NCBI GenBank assembly: GCA_027451625.1
Contig: DAIDIY010000007.1
Coordinates: forward strand, 1-39,423
Reading direction: 5' to 3'
Origin: Candidatus Daviesbacteria bacterium
Lineage (GTDB): Bacteria > Patescibacteriota > Microgenomatia > Daviesbacterales > UBA10151
Length of the DNA: 39,423 nt
Each line of letters opens with the position of its first letter. Positions within the stretch are counted from its first letter, which is position 1. The notes under the pieces were generated by a model, which ran no database searches, was not told where the DNA came from, and was given only the letters and a program-made list of their open reading frames with translations. The position numbers were made by a program, and so were the translations under genes. Shown in pieces: positions 8,608 to 16,240 of this stretch.

Positions 8608-8846
8608 TTAACTTCGGCTAGATTTAAATAAACTCTTTGTTGAATATTTTCAGCTTGTGCCCGGACGATCATTAGTTTTCTTATAGCTTTAATGGTTTGT
8701 CCACCCTTACCTATTACCATGCCCATGTCTTCAGGTTTCACGGTTAAAGTAAAATTGATAGTGTTATCTTCTCTACTCTCTTTGAGGTCAACTTCTTCAG
8801 GACTTGAAACTAAATTCTTGACGATATATAAGATAAGTTCTTCCAT
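8604..8846 (-). CDS. khpA: KhpA-type single KH-domain RNA-binding protein
   Basis: An 80-residue KH protein starting MEELILYIVKNLV at 8846. A longer frame from 8960 exists but lies inside rpsP, so I reject it. The RNA-binding GxxG loop is GKGG in 'MGMVIGKGGQTIKAIRKL'. KhpA/YlqC proteins bind RNA broadly, often as a heterodimer with the Jag-like KhpB, and are normally encoded between rpsP and rimM/trmD, exactly as here. It starts 7 nt after the rpsP stop and overlaps trmD by 4 nt. Confidence 0.9.
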   Translation of the reverse strand: MEELILYIVKNLVSSPEEVDLKESREDNTINFTLTVKPEDMGMVIGKGGQTIKAIRKLMIVRAQAENIQQRVYLNLAEVK

Positions 8847-8853
8847 AAATAGA

Positions 8854-9288
8854 TTATTCTGTCTTTTCCTCTTTGTCAGCAGTAGATGCCTCAGGTCCAG
8901 TTTCATCAGGAGTTTGAGATACCTGTTCTTCTGGATTCTCAACAATCTTTTCTGAGTCATTTGTTTCTTTAGTTTCTTCCTCAGACTTTGTTTTTATCTC
9001 TTTTGCTGGAGATTCTTCTGGCTGACTCTTTTTTGGTTTTCTAGGTTTTCGTTTCGGGGCTTTACCGATTATCCTTAAATATCCAACAGATGGAATTGCC
9101 CCGGCTTTTAGCCAGAAGTCTATTCTTGTTTGATTAAGAGTTACTTCATGAGGCTCAGTAAGTGGGTTATATGTTCCCAAAAGTTCCAGATACCCTCCAG
9201 TTCTTTTACTTCTTTCGTGAACTGCTACAACTCTATAGAACGGACGTTTTTTAGAACCAATTCTTGATAGTCTAATTTTTACAGCCAT
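8854..9288 (-). CDS. rpsP: 30S ribosomal protein S16 with a long charged C-terminal tail
   Basis: Residues 1-80 match S16 (MAVKIRLSRIGSKKRPFYRVVAVHERSKR...TRIDFWLKAGA). After that comes a tail of about 60 residues made almost entirely of Lys, Pro, Glu, Thr, Ser and Asp: first basic (KAPKRKPRKPKKS), then acidic. Bacterial S16 is usually 80-90 residues, so the 144-residue length is an extension, probably disordered at the ribosome surface. Gene order rpsP-khpA-trmD is conserved. It starts 24 nt after rnc. Confidence 0.95.
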   Translation of the reverse strand: MAVKIRLSRIGSKKRPFYRVVAVHERSKRTGGYLELLGTYNPLTEPHEVTLNQTRIDFWLKAGAIPSVGYLRIIGKAPKRKPRKPKKSQPEESPAKEIKTKSEEETKETNDSEKIVENPEEQVSQTPDETGPEASTADKEEKTE

Positions 9289-9312
9289 GTTGCAGATTAT
9301 ATCTTTTATCTC

Positions 9313-10002
9313 TTATTCAGTCAATGCAGTCAATGCTTTCTTCGCAGCCTCCTCTTCTGCTTGTTGTTTACTGCTTCCTTCGCCTATTCCTAATAACTTA
9401 TCATCAACAAAGACACCTATCTTAAAATGTTTTGCATGATCAGGTCCGAAAGTTTCTAAAACTTTATACCTAGGTGAGATTTGAAATTTACTTTGAGTCA
9501 CCTCTTGAAGTTGGCTTTTGTTATCTTTAGGAGCTCCTTTTTTGATATCTTCTTCAAATGTGGGAAGCAAAGTCTGAAGGATAAAACTGCGTGTTTGCTC
9601 CAGCCCTAAATCTAAATAAATGGCTCCTACTAAGGCTTCATAGGTATTTGCCAAAAGCTGAGGGTTATTTCGACCTCCTGAGATCTCTTCACCTCTTGAA
9701 AGCCTTAGAAAGTTACCAAGATTTAAGCTTTGGGCGACTTTAGCTAATGATTCAGTTTTGACTATATAAGCTCGGGTATGAGTTAGCTCTCCTTCGGGAG
9801 AGTGAGGCTGATGTTTATATAAATAGGTAGATATCACAAGAGACAAAACTGAATCTCCGAGAAACTCCATTCTCTCATTAGATTCCATTCTCCCCCTGAC
9901 TTCATTAAGATAAGAGCGATGAGTAAAGGCAGTTGAATAATAATTTGTGTTTTGGGGGTTTACAGAATATCTATTTAAAATTAGATTTATCTCATCATCC
10001 AT
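9313..10002 (-). CDS. rnc: Ribonuclease III
   Basis: A 229-residue protein. It has a catalytic RNase III domain with the signature NERMEFLGDSVL (42-53, metal-binding Glu/Asp) and the second metal motif ANTYEALVGAIYLD. A C-terminal double-stranded-RNA-binding domain ends in the typical GEGSSKQQAEEEAAKKAL. In the second motif the position equivalent to E. coli Asp114 is Asn (ANTYEA rather than ADTVEA); the essential Glu is kept, so activity is still expected. RNase III processes rRNA precursors and cleaves structured mRNAs. It lies between the ACP-like gene and rpsP in the same transcript. Confidence 0.95.
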   Translation of the reverse strand: MDDEINLILNRYSVNPQNTNYYSTAFTHRSYLNEVRGRMESNERMEFLGDSVLSLVISTYLYKHQPHSPEGELTHTRAYIVKTESLAKVAQSLNLGNFLRLSRGEEISGGRNNPQLLANTYEALVGAIYLDLGLEQTRSFILQTLLPTFEEDIKKGAPKDNKSQLQEVTQSKFQISPRYKVLETFGPDHAKHFKIGVFVDDKLLGIGEGSSKQQAEEEAAKKALTALTE

Positions 10003-10045
10003 CTATAATTTTTCTTTCCGGCAGAAGTTGGTATATAAATGATCA

Positions 10046-10282
10046 TTATTCAAGTAGTTTATCTTCTATTAATTCAACTAAATTACCTACTGTTTCCATC
10101 CTTTCTGTCTCCCCAGGCTCAAAAATTATATTAAAACGGGATGCTAAAGAATTTAGTAGATCTGCAATCTCGATTGGATTCAAACCAAGATCGGTTTGCA
10201 GTGATGCATCTAAATCAACATCCGCTACTGGAAGTGTTAATTGATCTGCGATTGCTTCTATTATATCTTGCTGATTTGCCAT
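10046..10282 (-). CDS. Acyl-carrier-protein-like protein lacking the phosphopantetheine serine
   Basis: A 78-residue acidic, all-helical protein with ACP length and pattern (helix I, DASLQTDLGL, helix II, helix III ending VELIEDKL). The attachment motif D-S-L is replaced by N-P-I (DLGLNPIEIADL), so the serine that carries 4'-phosphopantetheine is Pro. It therefore cannot be a normal holo-ACP. It has a strong Shine-Dalgarno (AAGGAGG, 8 nt before ATG) and an intact frame, which argues against a pseudogene. Position next to rnc mirrors the acpP-rnc neighbourhood of many bacteria, so it is probably a descendant of acpP retained for a carrier-independent, perhaps protein-binding, role. Confidence 0.75.
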   Translation of the reverse strand: MANQQDIIEAIADQLTLPVADVDLDASLQTDLGLNPIEIADLLNSLASRFNIIFEPGETERMETVGNLVELIEDKLLE

Positions 10283-10295
10283 ATAGTCCTCCTTT

Positions 10296-10661
10296 TTAAG
10301 CTAAATTTTTACTTGTTATTACATTTCCTAAAGCCCCATTAATAAATGCTGGACTTGACGAGCCTCCGAACTCCTTTGCCAGTTCCACCATTTCATCAAC
10401 AACAACTTTAATCGGATGTTCCTTTTCTATTATTAACTCAAAAATTCCTAAACGCAAGATAGCTAAATCAATTTTATTGATTTGGTTTAAAGGACGATTA
10501 GGTGCTGCTTTTTTGATTTCCTGATCAATTTGATCTATATTTTTTACTACTTCTGTAGCTAGAAGATTATCTGTATTCTCATTTTGCTGAAAACTCCAAG
10601 AGAAAAGATTTTTTATAGCCTGTTGGCGTAGTAGATGTCTGGGGTCGCGGGAAGTTTTCAT
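10296..10661 (-). CDS. nusB: Transcription antitermination factor NusB
   Basis: A 121-residue helical protein matching NusB: N-terminal RHLLRQQAIKNLFSWSFQQ and C-terminal NKIDLAILRLGIFELI...IKVVVDEMVELAKEFGGSSSPAFINGALG, the most conserved part of the family. NusB with S10 (NusE) binds boxA RNA and promotes rRNA antitermination. It follows rpmF by 15 nt and precedes the ACP-like gene by 13 nt. It is slightly shorter than the usual 130-140 residues. Confidence 0.93.
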   Translation of the reverse strand: MKTSRDPRHLLRQQAIKNLFSWSFQQNENTDNLLATEVVKNIDQIDQEIKKAAPNRPLNQINKIDLAILRLGIFELIIEKEHPIKVVVDEMVELAKEFGGSSSPAFINGALGNVITSKNLA

Positions 10662-10676
10662 AGGCAGATTATTTTT

Positions 10677-10877
10677 TTATACTTTTGTTACTTTTACCGC
10701 AGTTTTTTCGGTTACTTGTTTTCCTCGATAAAATCCACATGATTTACAGGCCTGATGTGGGACAACTAAAGCGTTACAGTTAGGACAGCGCTGCAAAACG
10801 GTTTCTTGTAAATTGATCGATGCTCGTCTAGTCCTCTTTCGTGCTTTACTATGTTTTTTCTTTGGTTCTTGTGGCAT
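10677..10877 (-). CDS. rpmF: 50S ribosomal protein L32 (zinc-ribbon form)
   Basis: A 66-residue basic protein: MPQEPKKKHSKARKRTRRAS is the standard L32 N-terminus. It is followed by a four-cysteine zinc ribbon, CPNC (31-34) and CKSC (44-47). It lies 12 nt after recG and 15 nt before nusB. The four-Cys form implies zinc-dependent folding. Confidence 0.95.
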   Translation of the reverse strand: MPQEPKKKHSKARKRTRRASINLQETVLQRCPNCNALVVPHQACKSCGFYRGKQVTEKTAVKVTKV

Positions 10878-10889
10878 ATTTTTTGATTT

Positions 10890-12929
10890 TTAATCAGGCA
10901 TTACAGCCATTTGCTTTTGCAATTTTCCCGCAAGTAGTGGGTATTTGTCAAGCTCTTCATCTTCAGATAAAATTTTTGCCGCTGATGTTCGGGCTCTTTC
11001 TATAAGTTCTAAATCTGACGGCTGGGCTAATTTAAAGTTCCAACTTCCACTTTGGCGTGTGCCAAATATCTCTCCGCTCCCGCGAATTTTAAGATCTAAT
11101 TCAGCTAATTTTAGACCATCGTGAATATTCTCTAAATTTTTTAACCTATTAACTATTTGTGGACTTTCAGACTCTGCAAATAGTAGTGTATATGATTGTT
11201 CATCTCCTCTTCCTACTCTCCCCCTTAATTGGTGAAGCTGTGCCAGTCCAAATCTTTCGGCCCCTTCTATGACCATAATTGTAGCATTTGGAACATCAAC
11301 TCCTACCTCGACTACTGAAGTTGAAACTAAAATATCTATTTTTAGGTCTTTGAATTTATTGATAACATCTTCTTTCTCCTTTGGTTTAAGTCTGCCGTGA
11401 AGTAAACCTAATTTGAATCTAGGAAAAATTTTTTTACTAAGATTTTCAAATTCGACAACTGCGGCTTTGGCGGAGATCAATGTTTCCGATTCTTCTATTA
11501 GAGGAGTAATAATATATGCTTGTCTTCCTTTGGATATCTCTTTGGCTATAAACTCATAGGCTGAAGATCTCTTTTTGTGAGGGACATAATAAGTTTTTAT
11601 AATCTTTCGTCCTGAAGGCCGTTCATTAATAATTGAGAGGTCTAAGTCTCCATAGGTTGTTAAAGCGATAGTCCGCGGAATTGGAGTTGCTGTCATAGTA
11701 AGAAAGTGAGGAGATGATGCTTTTGATCGTAAGAATGAACGCTGTTCGACTCCAAAACGTTGCTGCTCATCAATAACGACTAGTCCGACGTTTTTGATCT
11801 GTAGTTTATCCGAAAGTAATGCGTGAGTGCCAACTATCACATCCGGATCTTCTTTTTGTAAATCCTTTGATCTTGTGTGATTAAATTTTTGACTTCCAGT
11901 ATAAAGGCCTACTTCAACCCCTAAAGGAGTTAAAAATTTATTTAAAGTTTGATAATGTTGTAAAGCCAAAATTTCTGTCGGAGCCATAATAATTGTTTTT
12001 AATTTATTTAGATAGACAAGATAAGCGTTTACAACCGCAACGATAGTTTTACCTGAGCCGACATCTCCTTGAACTAGACGGTTCATAGGATGAGTCTTTC
12101 CTAAGTCAAATGAGATCTCTTCGATGACACGCTTTTGGGCTGAAGTTAAAGTAAATGGTAAAGATAGGATAAATTGATTCATTTTTTGGTGGTTTATTAA
12201 AAGAGGTCTTACCGCTTGAGCCTTTTGCCACTCAAGTCTTCTTTTAAGTGTTGTTAAAGATACTAAAAACAACTCTTCAAAGGCGAGTCTTTGCCAAGCC
12301 TGATTAAATTCATCAAGAGTGTTTGGAAAATGGATTTTTTGGTATGCTTCAGGTAACGGAAGATAATCTTGTTTTAAAAATTCTGGAAGCGGGTCAATTA
12401 TTTGAGCTATGATTTGAGGAAGAATTTGTGAAATTTTTGAACGAAGCCATTTTGAACTAATTCCTAATGTTTCGGGGTAAACTGGGACAAGTCTTCCTGT
12501 ATGGAGACTACTGTTTAAAGATCCTCCATCACTTTTTTCCCATACGGGGACTAGTATAGTAAGTTTTGAGCCGAATTTAGCTACCTTCCCTGAAACCTGT
12601 ATAAAGTCTCCTGATCTTATAGATTTGGTAAGATATGGCTGGTTAAACCAGGTAAGATCTAAAGAACCAGAACCGTCATTAACAATTGCTTTTGTTAGGA
12701 CCCTTCTGCTTTTTGTGTAGGTGTTTGTAATTGACCAGATTTGTCCTTGGATCGTAACTTGTTCCCCAGCTCTTATCTGTGAGATATTTGTAAAATTAGT
12801 AAAGTCATTGAACCTGAATGGAAAGTGATTAATTAAATCCCAAACTGTCATGATTCTCAAAAGTTGAAGTTTTTGTGCCATTGCTGGACCTACTCCCGGA
12901 ATATAACGAACTGAGGTGTTAAGATCCAT
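10890..12929 (-). CDS. recG: ATP-dependent DNA helicase RecG
   Basis: A 679-residue protein with full RecG layout: N-terminal wedge/OB region (helix-hairpin PGVGPAMAQKL near residue 11, OB fold about 55-130), then SF2 helicase motifs. These are Walker A GDVGSGKT (288-295), motif II DEQQRFGVEQR, motif III MTATPIPRTIA, motif V STSVVEVGVDVPNA and motif VI QLRGRVGRG. Motif II reads DEQQ instead of the usual DEQH; this is a visible change but within SF2 tolerance. RecG remodels stalled forks and branched DNA. It is the promoter-proximal gene of the minus-strand run. Confidence 0.96.
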   Translation of the reverse strand: MDLNTSVRYIPGVGPAMAQKLQLLRIMTVWDLINHFPFRFNDFTNFTNISQIRAGEQVTIQGQIWSITNTYTKSRRVLTKAIVNDGSGSLDLTWFNQPYLTKSIRSGDFIQVSGKVAKFGSKLTILVPVWEKSDGGSLNSSLHTGRLVPVYPETLGISSKWLRSKISQILPQIIAQIIDPLPEFLKQDYLPLPEAYQKIHFPNTLDEFNQAWQRLAFEELFLVSLTTLKRRLEWQKAQAVRPLLINHQKMNQFILSLPFTLTSAQKRVIEEISFDLGKTHPMNRLVQGDVGSGKTIVAVVNAYLVYLNKLKTIIMAPTEILALQHYQTLNKFLTPLGVEVGLYTGSQKFNHTRSKDLQKEDPDVIVGTHALLSDKLQIKNVGLVVIDEQQRFGVEQRSFLRSKASSPHFLTMTATPIPRTIALTTYGDLDLSIINERPSGRKIIKTYYVPHKKRSSAYEFIAKEISKGRQAYIITPLIEESETLISAKAAVVEFENLSKKIFPRFKLGLLHGRLKPKEKEDVINKFKDLKIDILVSTSVVEVGVDVPNATIMVIEGAERFGLAQLHQLRGRVGRGDEQSYTLLFAESESPQIVNRLKNLENIHDGLKLAELDLKIRGSGEIFGTRQSGSWNFKLAQPSDLELIERARTSAAKILSEDEELDKYPLLAGKLQKQMAVMPD

Positions 12930-12935
12930 GATTGT

Positions 12936-12964
12936 ATTTTAATACTTAAAGATGATCTATTAAA
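12936..12964 (-). promoter_or_regulatory. Promoter of the recG-trmD run, leaderless spacing
   Basis: On the minus strand TTTAAT (12959-12964), 17 bp, then TAAAAT (12936-12941), with exactly 6 nt to the recG ATG. That spacing puts the transcription start at or next to the A of ATG. The -35 box is weak; the -10 is good. Confidence 0.5.
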
Positions 12965-12983
12965 AGTAAATTATCAAATCTGG

Positions 12984-13088
12984 TTATTGAATAAAAAGAG
13001 GAAGAAGTGATGCAGCAATTATACTTATTGTCCCTAAGGTGACTAAAATTAAAAATAATAGTCGATGTTTTTTAATTAAAGTATCCAT
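12984..13088 (-). CDS. 34-residue single-span membrane peptide, function unknown
   Basis: ATG at 13088 to TAA at 12984 encodes 34 residues. A short basic N-terminus (MDTLIKKHR) is followed by one hydrophobic span of about 22 residues ending LLPLFIQ. The positive N-terminus followed by a helix predicts an N-in membrane peptide. TAAAAT at 13096-13101 sits 7 nt before the ATG, the same leaderless spacing seen at other genes here. Gene-like composition, promoter position and the otherwise empty gap between tyrS and recG support it, but it is too short to prove by eye. Confidence 0.5.
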   Translation of the reverse strand: MDTLIKKHRLLFLILVTLGTISIIAASLLPLFIQ

Positions 13089-13128
13089 AAATATTATTTT
13101 ATCATAGCCTAAATTATCGCAAAAGATT

Positions 13129-14265
13129 TTAAATTTTAGGCGCTGTTAGACTTTCTATCTCTTCTAATGCTTTTTTCCTCTGTGGTTCTTCGAAATATTC
13201 TCTAGCAGGTTGTAAAGTTTTAACAAGCCACTCTGCAACAGCTTTTTTTAGATCTTGGGGATGTAATTTTTTTACAATATAATCGTGTTCTAGATCGTCA
13301 TATGAGGTGTAAGTTAAATCTCCGCCCCACCTCTCTTCTCTTTGTATTGTAAAGCTGGTATCGGGATAGTAAAAGATTAAATGTTTAGCCCAATCTAAAA
13401 TTGGATTAAATTTAACCTCTCCTTCTGGAGCAAAAGCATTATTAATCTTTCTTCTTATCTCCTCCGGTGAATCAAAGATAAACACTGCAGTGTCTGGCTT
13501 TGATTTACTCATTTTCATCGAGATTTTTATATCTCTTAAATTTTCCTCAGGTATAGGCCAAACTGGCGGTTTAGCTAAACCTAAAAGTATATGGTTGTGC
13601 AGTGCAACAGGTTTTATTTTTCTACCCTCCTTATTGAGTAAAGGATTAGTTTCTATTTTTAAAGCCGTATCTTGGGCGATAACATGTGCTTTTCTTTGCT
13701 CCATTCCAGCATGAACTAAATTTACTTGTAGAGCAAATATATCTGCTGCCTGCATCGCTGGATACAAAAGAATAGCAAAATCAACGTTTTCTCCTTCCTG
13801 TCTTCCAGCGATAGATATCGATCTTAACATTCTGTTAAGTGAGGTATTTTGACTTACTTCCACTACAGTAGCCCAATAATCAGGATGATTCCGATAAAGA
13901 TCTGTTCCTTGAACAAAGTGTAAATCTTCGGGATCTCCTCCCGCTGCTTTATACCCTGCTTTCATCGCCTCTATCCAAAACTGGCGTCCTAGCCTTCTGA
14001 TAGTTTCAATTTTTCCATCAAGTTTTTTATTAATCCAGGTATGCCAGTCGGCAACAAATATAGTACACTCTACTCCGGCATCGACTAGATCTTTTATCTT
14101 ATACATTAATGCAAGACCGGAACCTAGATGAGGCTTCCCGGATATTTCAAAACCAATGTAATGCCTAAGGGGTGTCCCAGATTCTATTAGCTCTTTTAAA
14201 TTCTCTTCTGTTAGAACTTCCTCTAAGTTCCTAGTTATCAGTTTTATTCTCTCTTCTGTTGTCAT
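13129..14265 (-). CDS. tyrS: Tyrosyl-tRNA synthetase, archaeal/eukaryotic type
   Basis: A 378-residue class I synthetase. YIGFEISGKPHLGSG (36-50) holds the HIGH-equivalent motif PHLG. Tyrosine-pocket residues are in YPAMQAADIF (168-177), and KMSKS is at 251-255. The 'YIGFExSGKxHLG' and 'YPxMQxxD' forms and the lack of the bacterial C-terminal S4 domain are those of archaeal/eukaryotic TyrRS, not of E. coli/Bacillus TyrRS. Archaeal enzymes recognise C1-G72 in tRNA-Tyr, and the tRNA-Tyr at 27257-27328 has exactly that pair. It is transcribed from its own TATAAT box 6 nt upstream of the ATG, so it is probably leaderless. TrpRS was considered and rejected because of the pocket motifs. Confidence 0.9.
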   Translation of the reverse strand: MTTEERIKLITRNLEEVLTEENLKELIESGTPLRHYIGFEISGKPHLGSGLALMYKIKDLVDAGVECTIFVADWHTWINKKLDGKIETIRRLGRQFWIEAMKAGYKAAGGDPEDLHFVQGTDLYRNHPDYWATVVEVSQNTSLNRMLRSISIAGRQEGENVDFAILLYPAMQAADIFALQVNLVHAGMEQRKAHVIAQDTALKIETNPLLNKEGRKIKPVALHNHILLGLAKPPVWPIPEENLRDIKISMKMSKSKPDTAVFIFDSPEEIRRKINNAFAPEGEVKFNPILDWAKHLIFYYPDTSFTIQREERWGGDLTYTSYDDLEHDYIVKKLHPQDLKKAVAEWLVKTLQPAREYFEEPQRKKALEEIESLTAPKI

Positions 14266-14271
14266 ATAAAA

Positions 14272-14277
14272 ATTATA
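14272..14277 (-). promoter_or_regulatory. -10 box of tyrS with leaderless spacing
   Basis: Perfect TATAAT on the minus strand, 6 nt before the tyrS ATG at 14265. No convincing -35 box is seen at 16-18 bp. The transcript is expected to start at the start codon. Confidence 0.55.
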
Positions 14278-14363
14278 TCCTAAAGAGATTTGTAAGAAAA
14301 GAGTGGCTTCGGGATAACTTTGGAGTAAAATAGAGGCTAATTATCAGAAGAGTTAATTAAAAA

Positions 14364-16172
14364 ATGAATAATGAAAAGCTATCACAAATCAAAGATGCCT
14401 GGAATGTTAGTTTACGGACTTTAGGTTTGGTATGGGAAATAGATAAAAAATTATTTATAGGATCAATTATTTCTTTTGTAGTCCCCGCAGTCTTGCCATT
14501 TATTAACATGTATATTTATAAGTTGATTATCGATCTTGTGGTCAAAATCGTATCCGGATCTCCATTTATTCCGCAAGCTTTTTATCCATTAATCGGTTTA
14601 AGGCTTATAACTTATTTTGTTCAAGATGCTCTATTTAGGCTTCAAGATCTAATGGATAGTCTGCTTTGGACTAAGGTTCCTATTGAACTTAATCAATTAG
14701 TTTTTGAAAAGATCGCCGGTCTTGATATCCATTATTTTGAAAATGATAAATTTAGAAATTTACTTGAAAAAGTAAAAGAAGCGTATGATTTTAGGCCTCA
14801 AAGACTTATCAGCGCTATTTTATATTCTCTGCAGAGTTTGACACAATTGATTTTAGCTTTTGTGGCTCTGTCGCAGCTAAATTATCTTTTGGTGATGATT
14901 TTATCATTGGTTGCTATCCCTGAGTTTGTGAGTCAAACATATGTATCCAAACTCGCCTATGGAATATGGAACGCTCAAAGCCCTTTGAAAAAAAGATTTC
15001 ATTATTTAACTCATCTTCTTCAGCATCAGCGGGAGATTAAAGAGATAAAGTTATATCGTTTAGCTCAAAATTTCCTTCTAGATCTTAGAAAATTACAAAC
15101 TGGATTTTATGAGGATAATAAAAAAACTGCATTTAAGAGCTTTAGATATGGATTAAGTTTTAATGGATTTTCAACATTTGTTTCTATAGGAATCGAGGTT
15201 TATGTCATCCTGCAGGCTATATCTAAAAGATTATCAGTAGGAGATATCAGTTTTTACACTGGAGTTGTCAGCAATTTCCAAAATGGTTTGGAGGGGGTTT
15301 TAAGAAATCTCAATAGTATTTTTGAAAACACCCTTTATATTAAATCAATCTTTGAAGTATTGGATTCAAAACCGATTATTACAATTAGTAGCAATCCAGT
15401 AAAACTTACTTCTAATACCGCGCCACTGATAGAATTTAAAAACGTCACATTTACCTATCCTGATGCACCTCAGCCTACTCTTAAAAATTTTTCTTTAATC
15501 ATTAAAGGAGGAGAAAAGGTCGCTTTTGTTGGCGAGAATGGAGCTGGTAAATCAACGATTATAAAACTATTAGTCAGATTCTACGATGTTGACGAAGGAG
15601 AGATTTTAGTTGATGGGATAAATATCAAAAGTTTGGACCTTAATAGCTGGTACAGTAAGATCGGAGTTTTGTTCCAAGATTTTAACAGGTATGAAGATAC
15701 GTTGAAAAATAACATTCACTATGGAGATATTAATAAGGAACTGGAGGATCAACTTATTACTCAAGCAAGTACTTTAGCCGGAGCCGATTTTTGGGTTCAA
15801 GGGCTAGAAAAAGGATACGAAACGATGTTAGGCAAAATGTTTGAAGGAGGGTTAGAACTATCAGGCGGACAATGGCAGAAAGTAGCTCTATCACGGGCAT
15901 TTTTTAGAAATGCTCCAGTTTTAGTTTTAGATGAACCTACATCTTCAATTGATGCCAAGGCTGAAGCTGAGATATTTCAAAGGGTTGAAAATCTCTCCAA
16001 AGATAAAACAGTAGTTATTATCTCTCATCGTTTCTCCACGGTACGGAATGCAGATAAAATTTATGTTTTAAAAAACGGTCGGATTGTTGAGGCTGGGGAC
16101 CACAATGATCTGATTAAACTTGACGGTCTCTATGCGAAGCTATTTTTACTTCAGGCAAAAGGTTATCGTTGA
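14364..16172 (+). CDS. ABC exporter half-transporter (fused membrane and ATPase domains)
   Basis: A 602-residue protein: an N-terminal type IV ABC exporter membrane domain with about six transmembrane helices (residues 20-320) and a C-terminal ATPase. ATPase motifs are Walker A GENGAGKST (390-398), Q-loop LFQDFNRY, signature LSGGQ (499-503), Walker B VLVLDEPTSS and H-loop SHRFSTV. All catalytic residues are present. Half-transporters of this kind work as dimers and export lipids, peptides or drugs; the substrate cannot be told from sequence. It is a single-gene unit, divergent from tyrS (98-nt gap) and followed directly by the atp operon promoter. Confidence 0.93.
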   Translation: MNNEKLSQIKDAWNVSLRTLGLVWEIDKKLFIGSIISFVVPAVLPFINMYIYKLIIDLVVKIVSGSPFIPQAFYPLIGLRLITYFVQDALFRLQDLMDSLLWTKVPIELNQLVFEKIAGLDIHYFENDKFRNLLEKVKEAYDFRPQRLISAILYSLQSLTQLILAFVALSQLNYLLVMILSLVAIPEFVSQTYVSKLAYGIWNAQSPLKKRFHYLTHLLQHQREIKEIKLYRLAQNFLLDLRKLQTGFYEDNKKTAFKSFRYGLSFNGFSTFVSIGIEVYVILQAISKRLSVGDISFYTGVVSNFQNGLEGVLRNLNSIFENTLYIKSIFEVLDSKPIITISSNPVKLTSNTAPLIEFKNVTFTYPDAPQPTLKNFSLIIKGGEKVAFVGENGAGKSTIIKLLVRFYDVDEGEILVDGINIKSLDLNSWYSKIGVLFQDFNRYEDTLKNNIHYGDINKELEDQLITQASTLAGADFWVQGLEKGYETMLGKMFEGGLELSGGQWQKVALSRAFFRNAPVLVLDEPTSSIDAKAEAEIFQRVENLSKDKTVVIISHRFSTVRNADKIYVLKNGRIVEAGDHNDLIKLDGLYAKLFLLQAKGYR

Positions 16173-16198
16173 TTTTTGGGTTTGAGTTAATCTTTAAC

Positions 16199-16228
16199 TT
16201 GACCTCCAAGCCTTTATTCCGGTAAAAT
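16199..16228 (+). promoter_or_regulatory. Promoter of the ATP synthase operon
   Basis: TTGACC (16199-16204), 18-bp spacer, TAAAAT (16223-16228). The expected start near 16235 leaves a leader of about 6 nt before the atpB ATG at 16241. There is no Shine-Dalgarno in that space. Confidence 0.75.
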
Positions 16229-16240
16229 AGGCTTGAATTT

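Noticed and set aside
10046-10282. ACP-like gene as a pseudogene
   Set aside because: Intact frame, strong Shine-Dalgarno and ACP-like helices; only the carrier site is altered.
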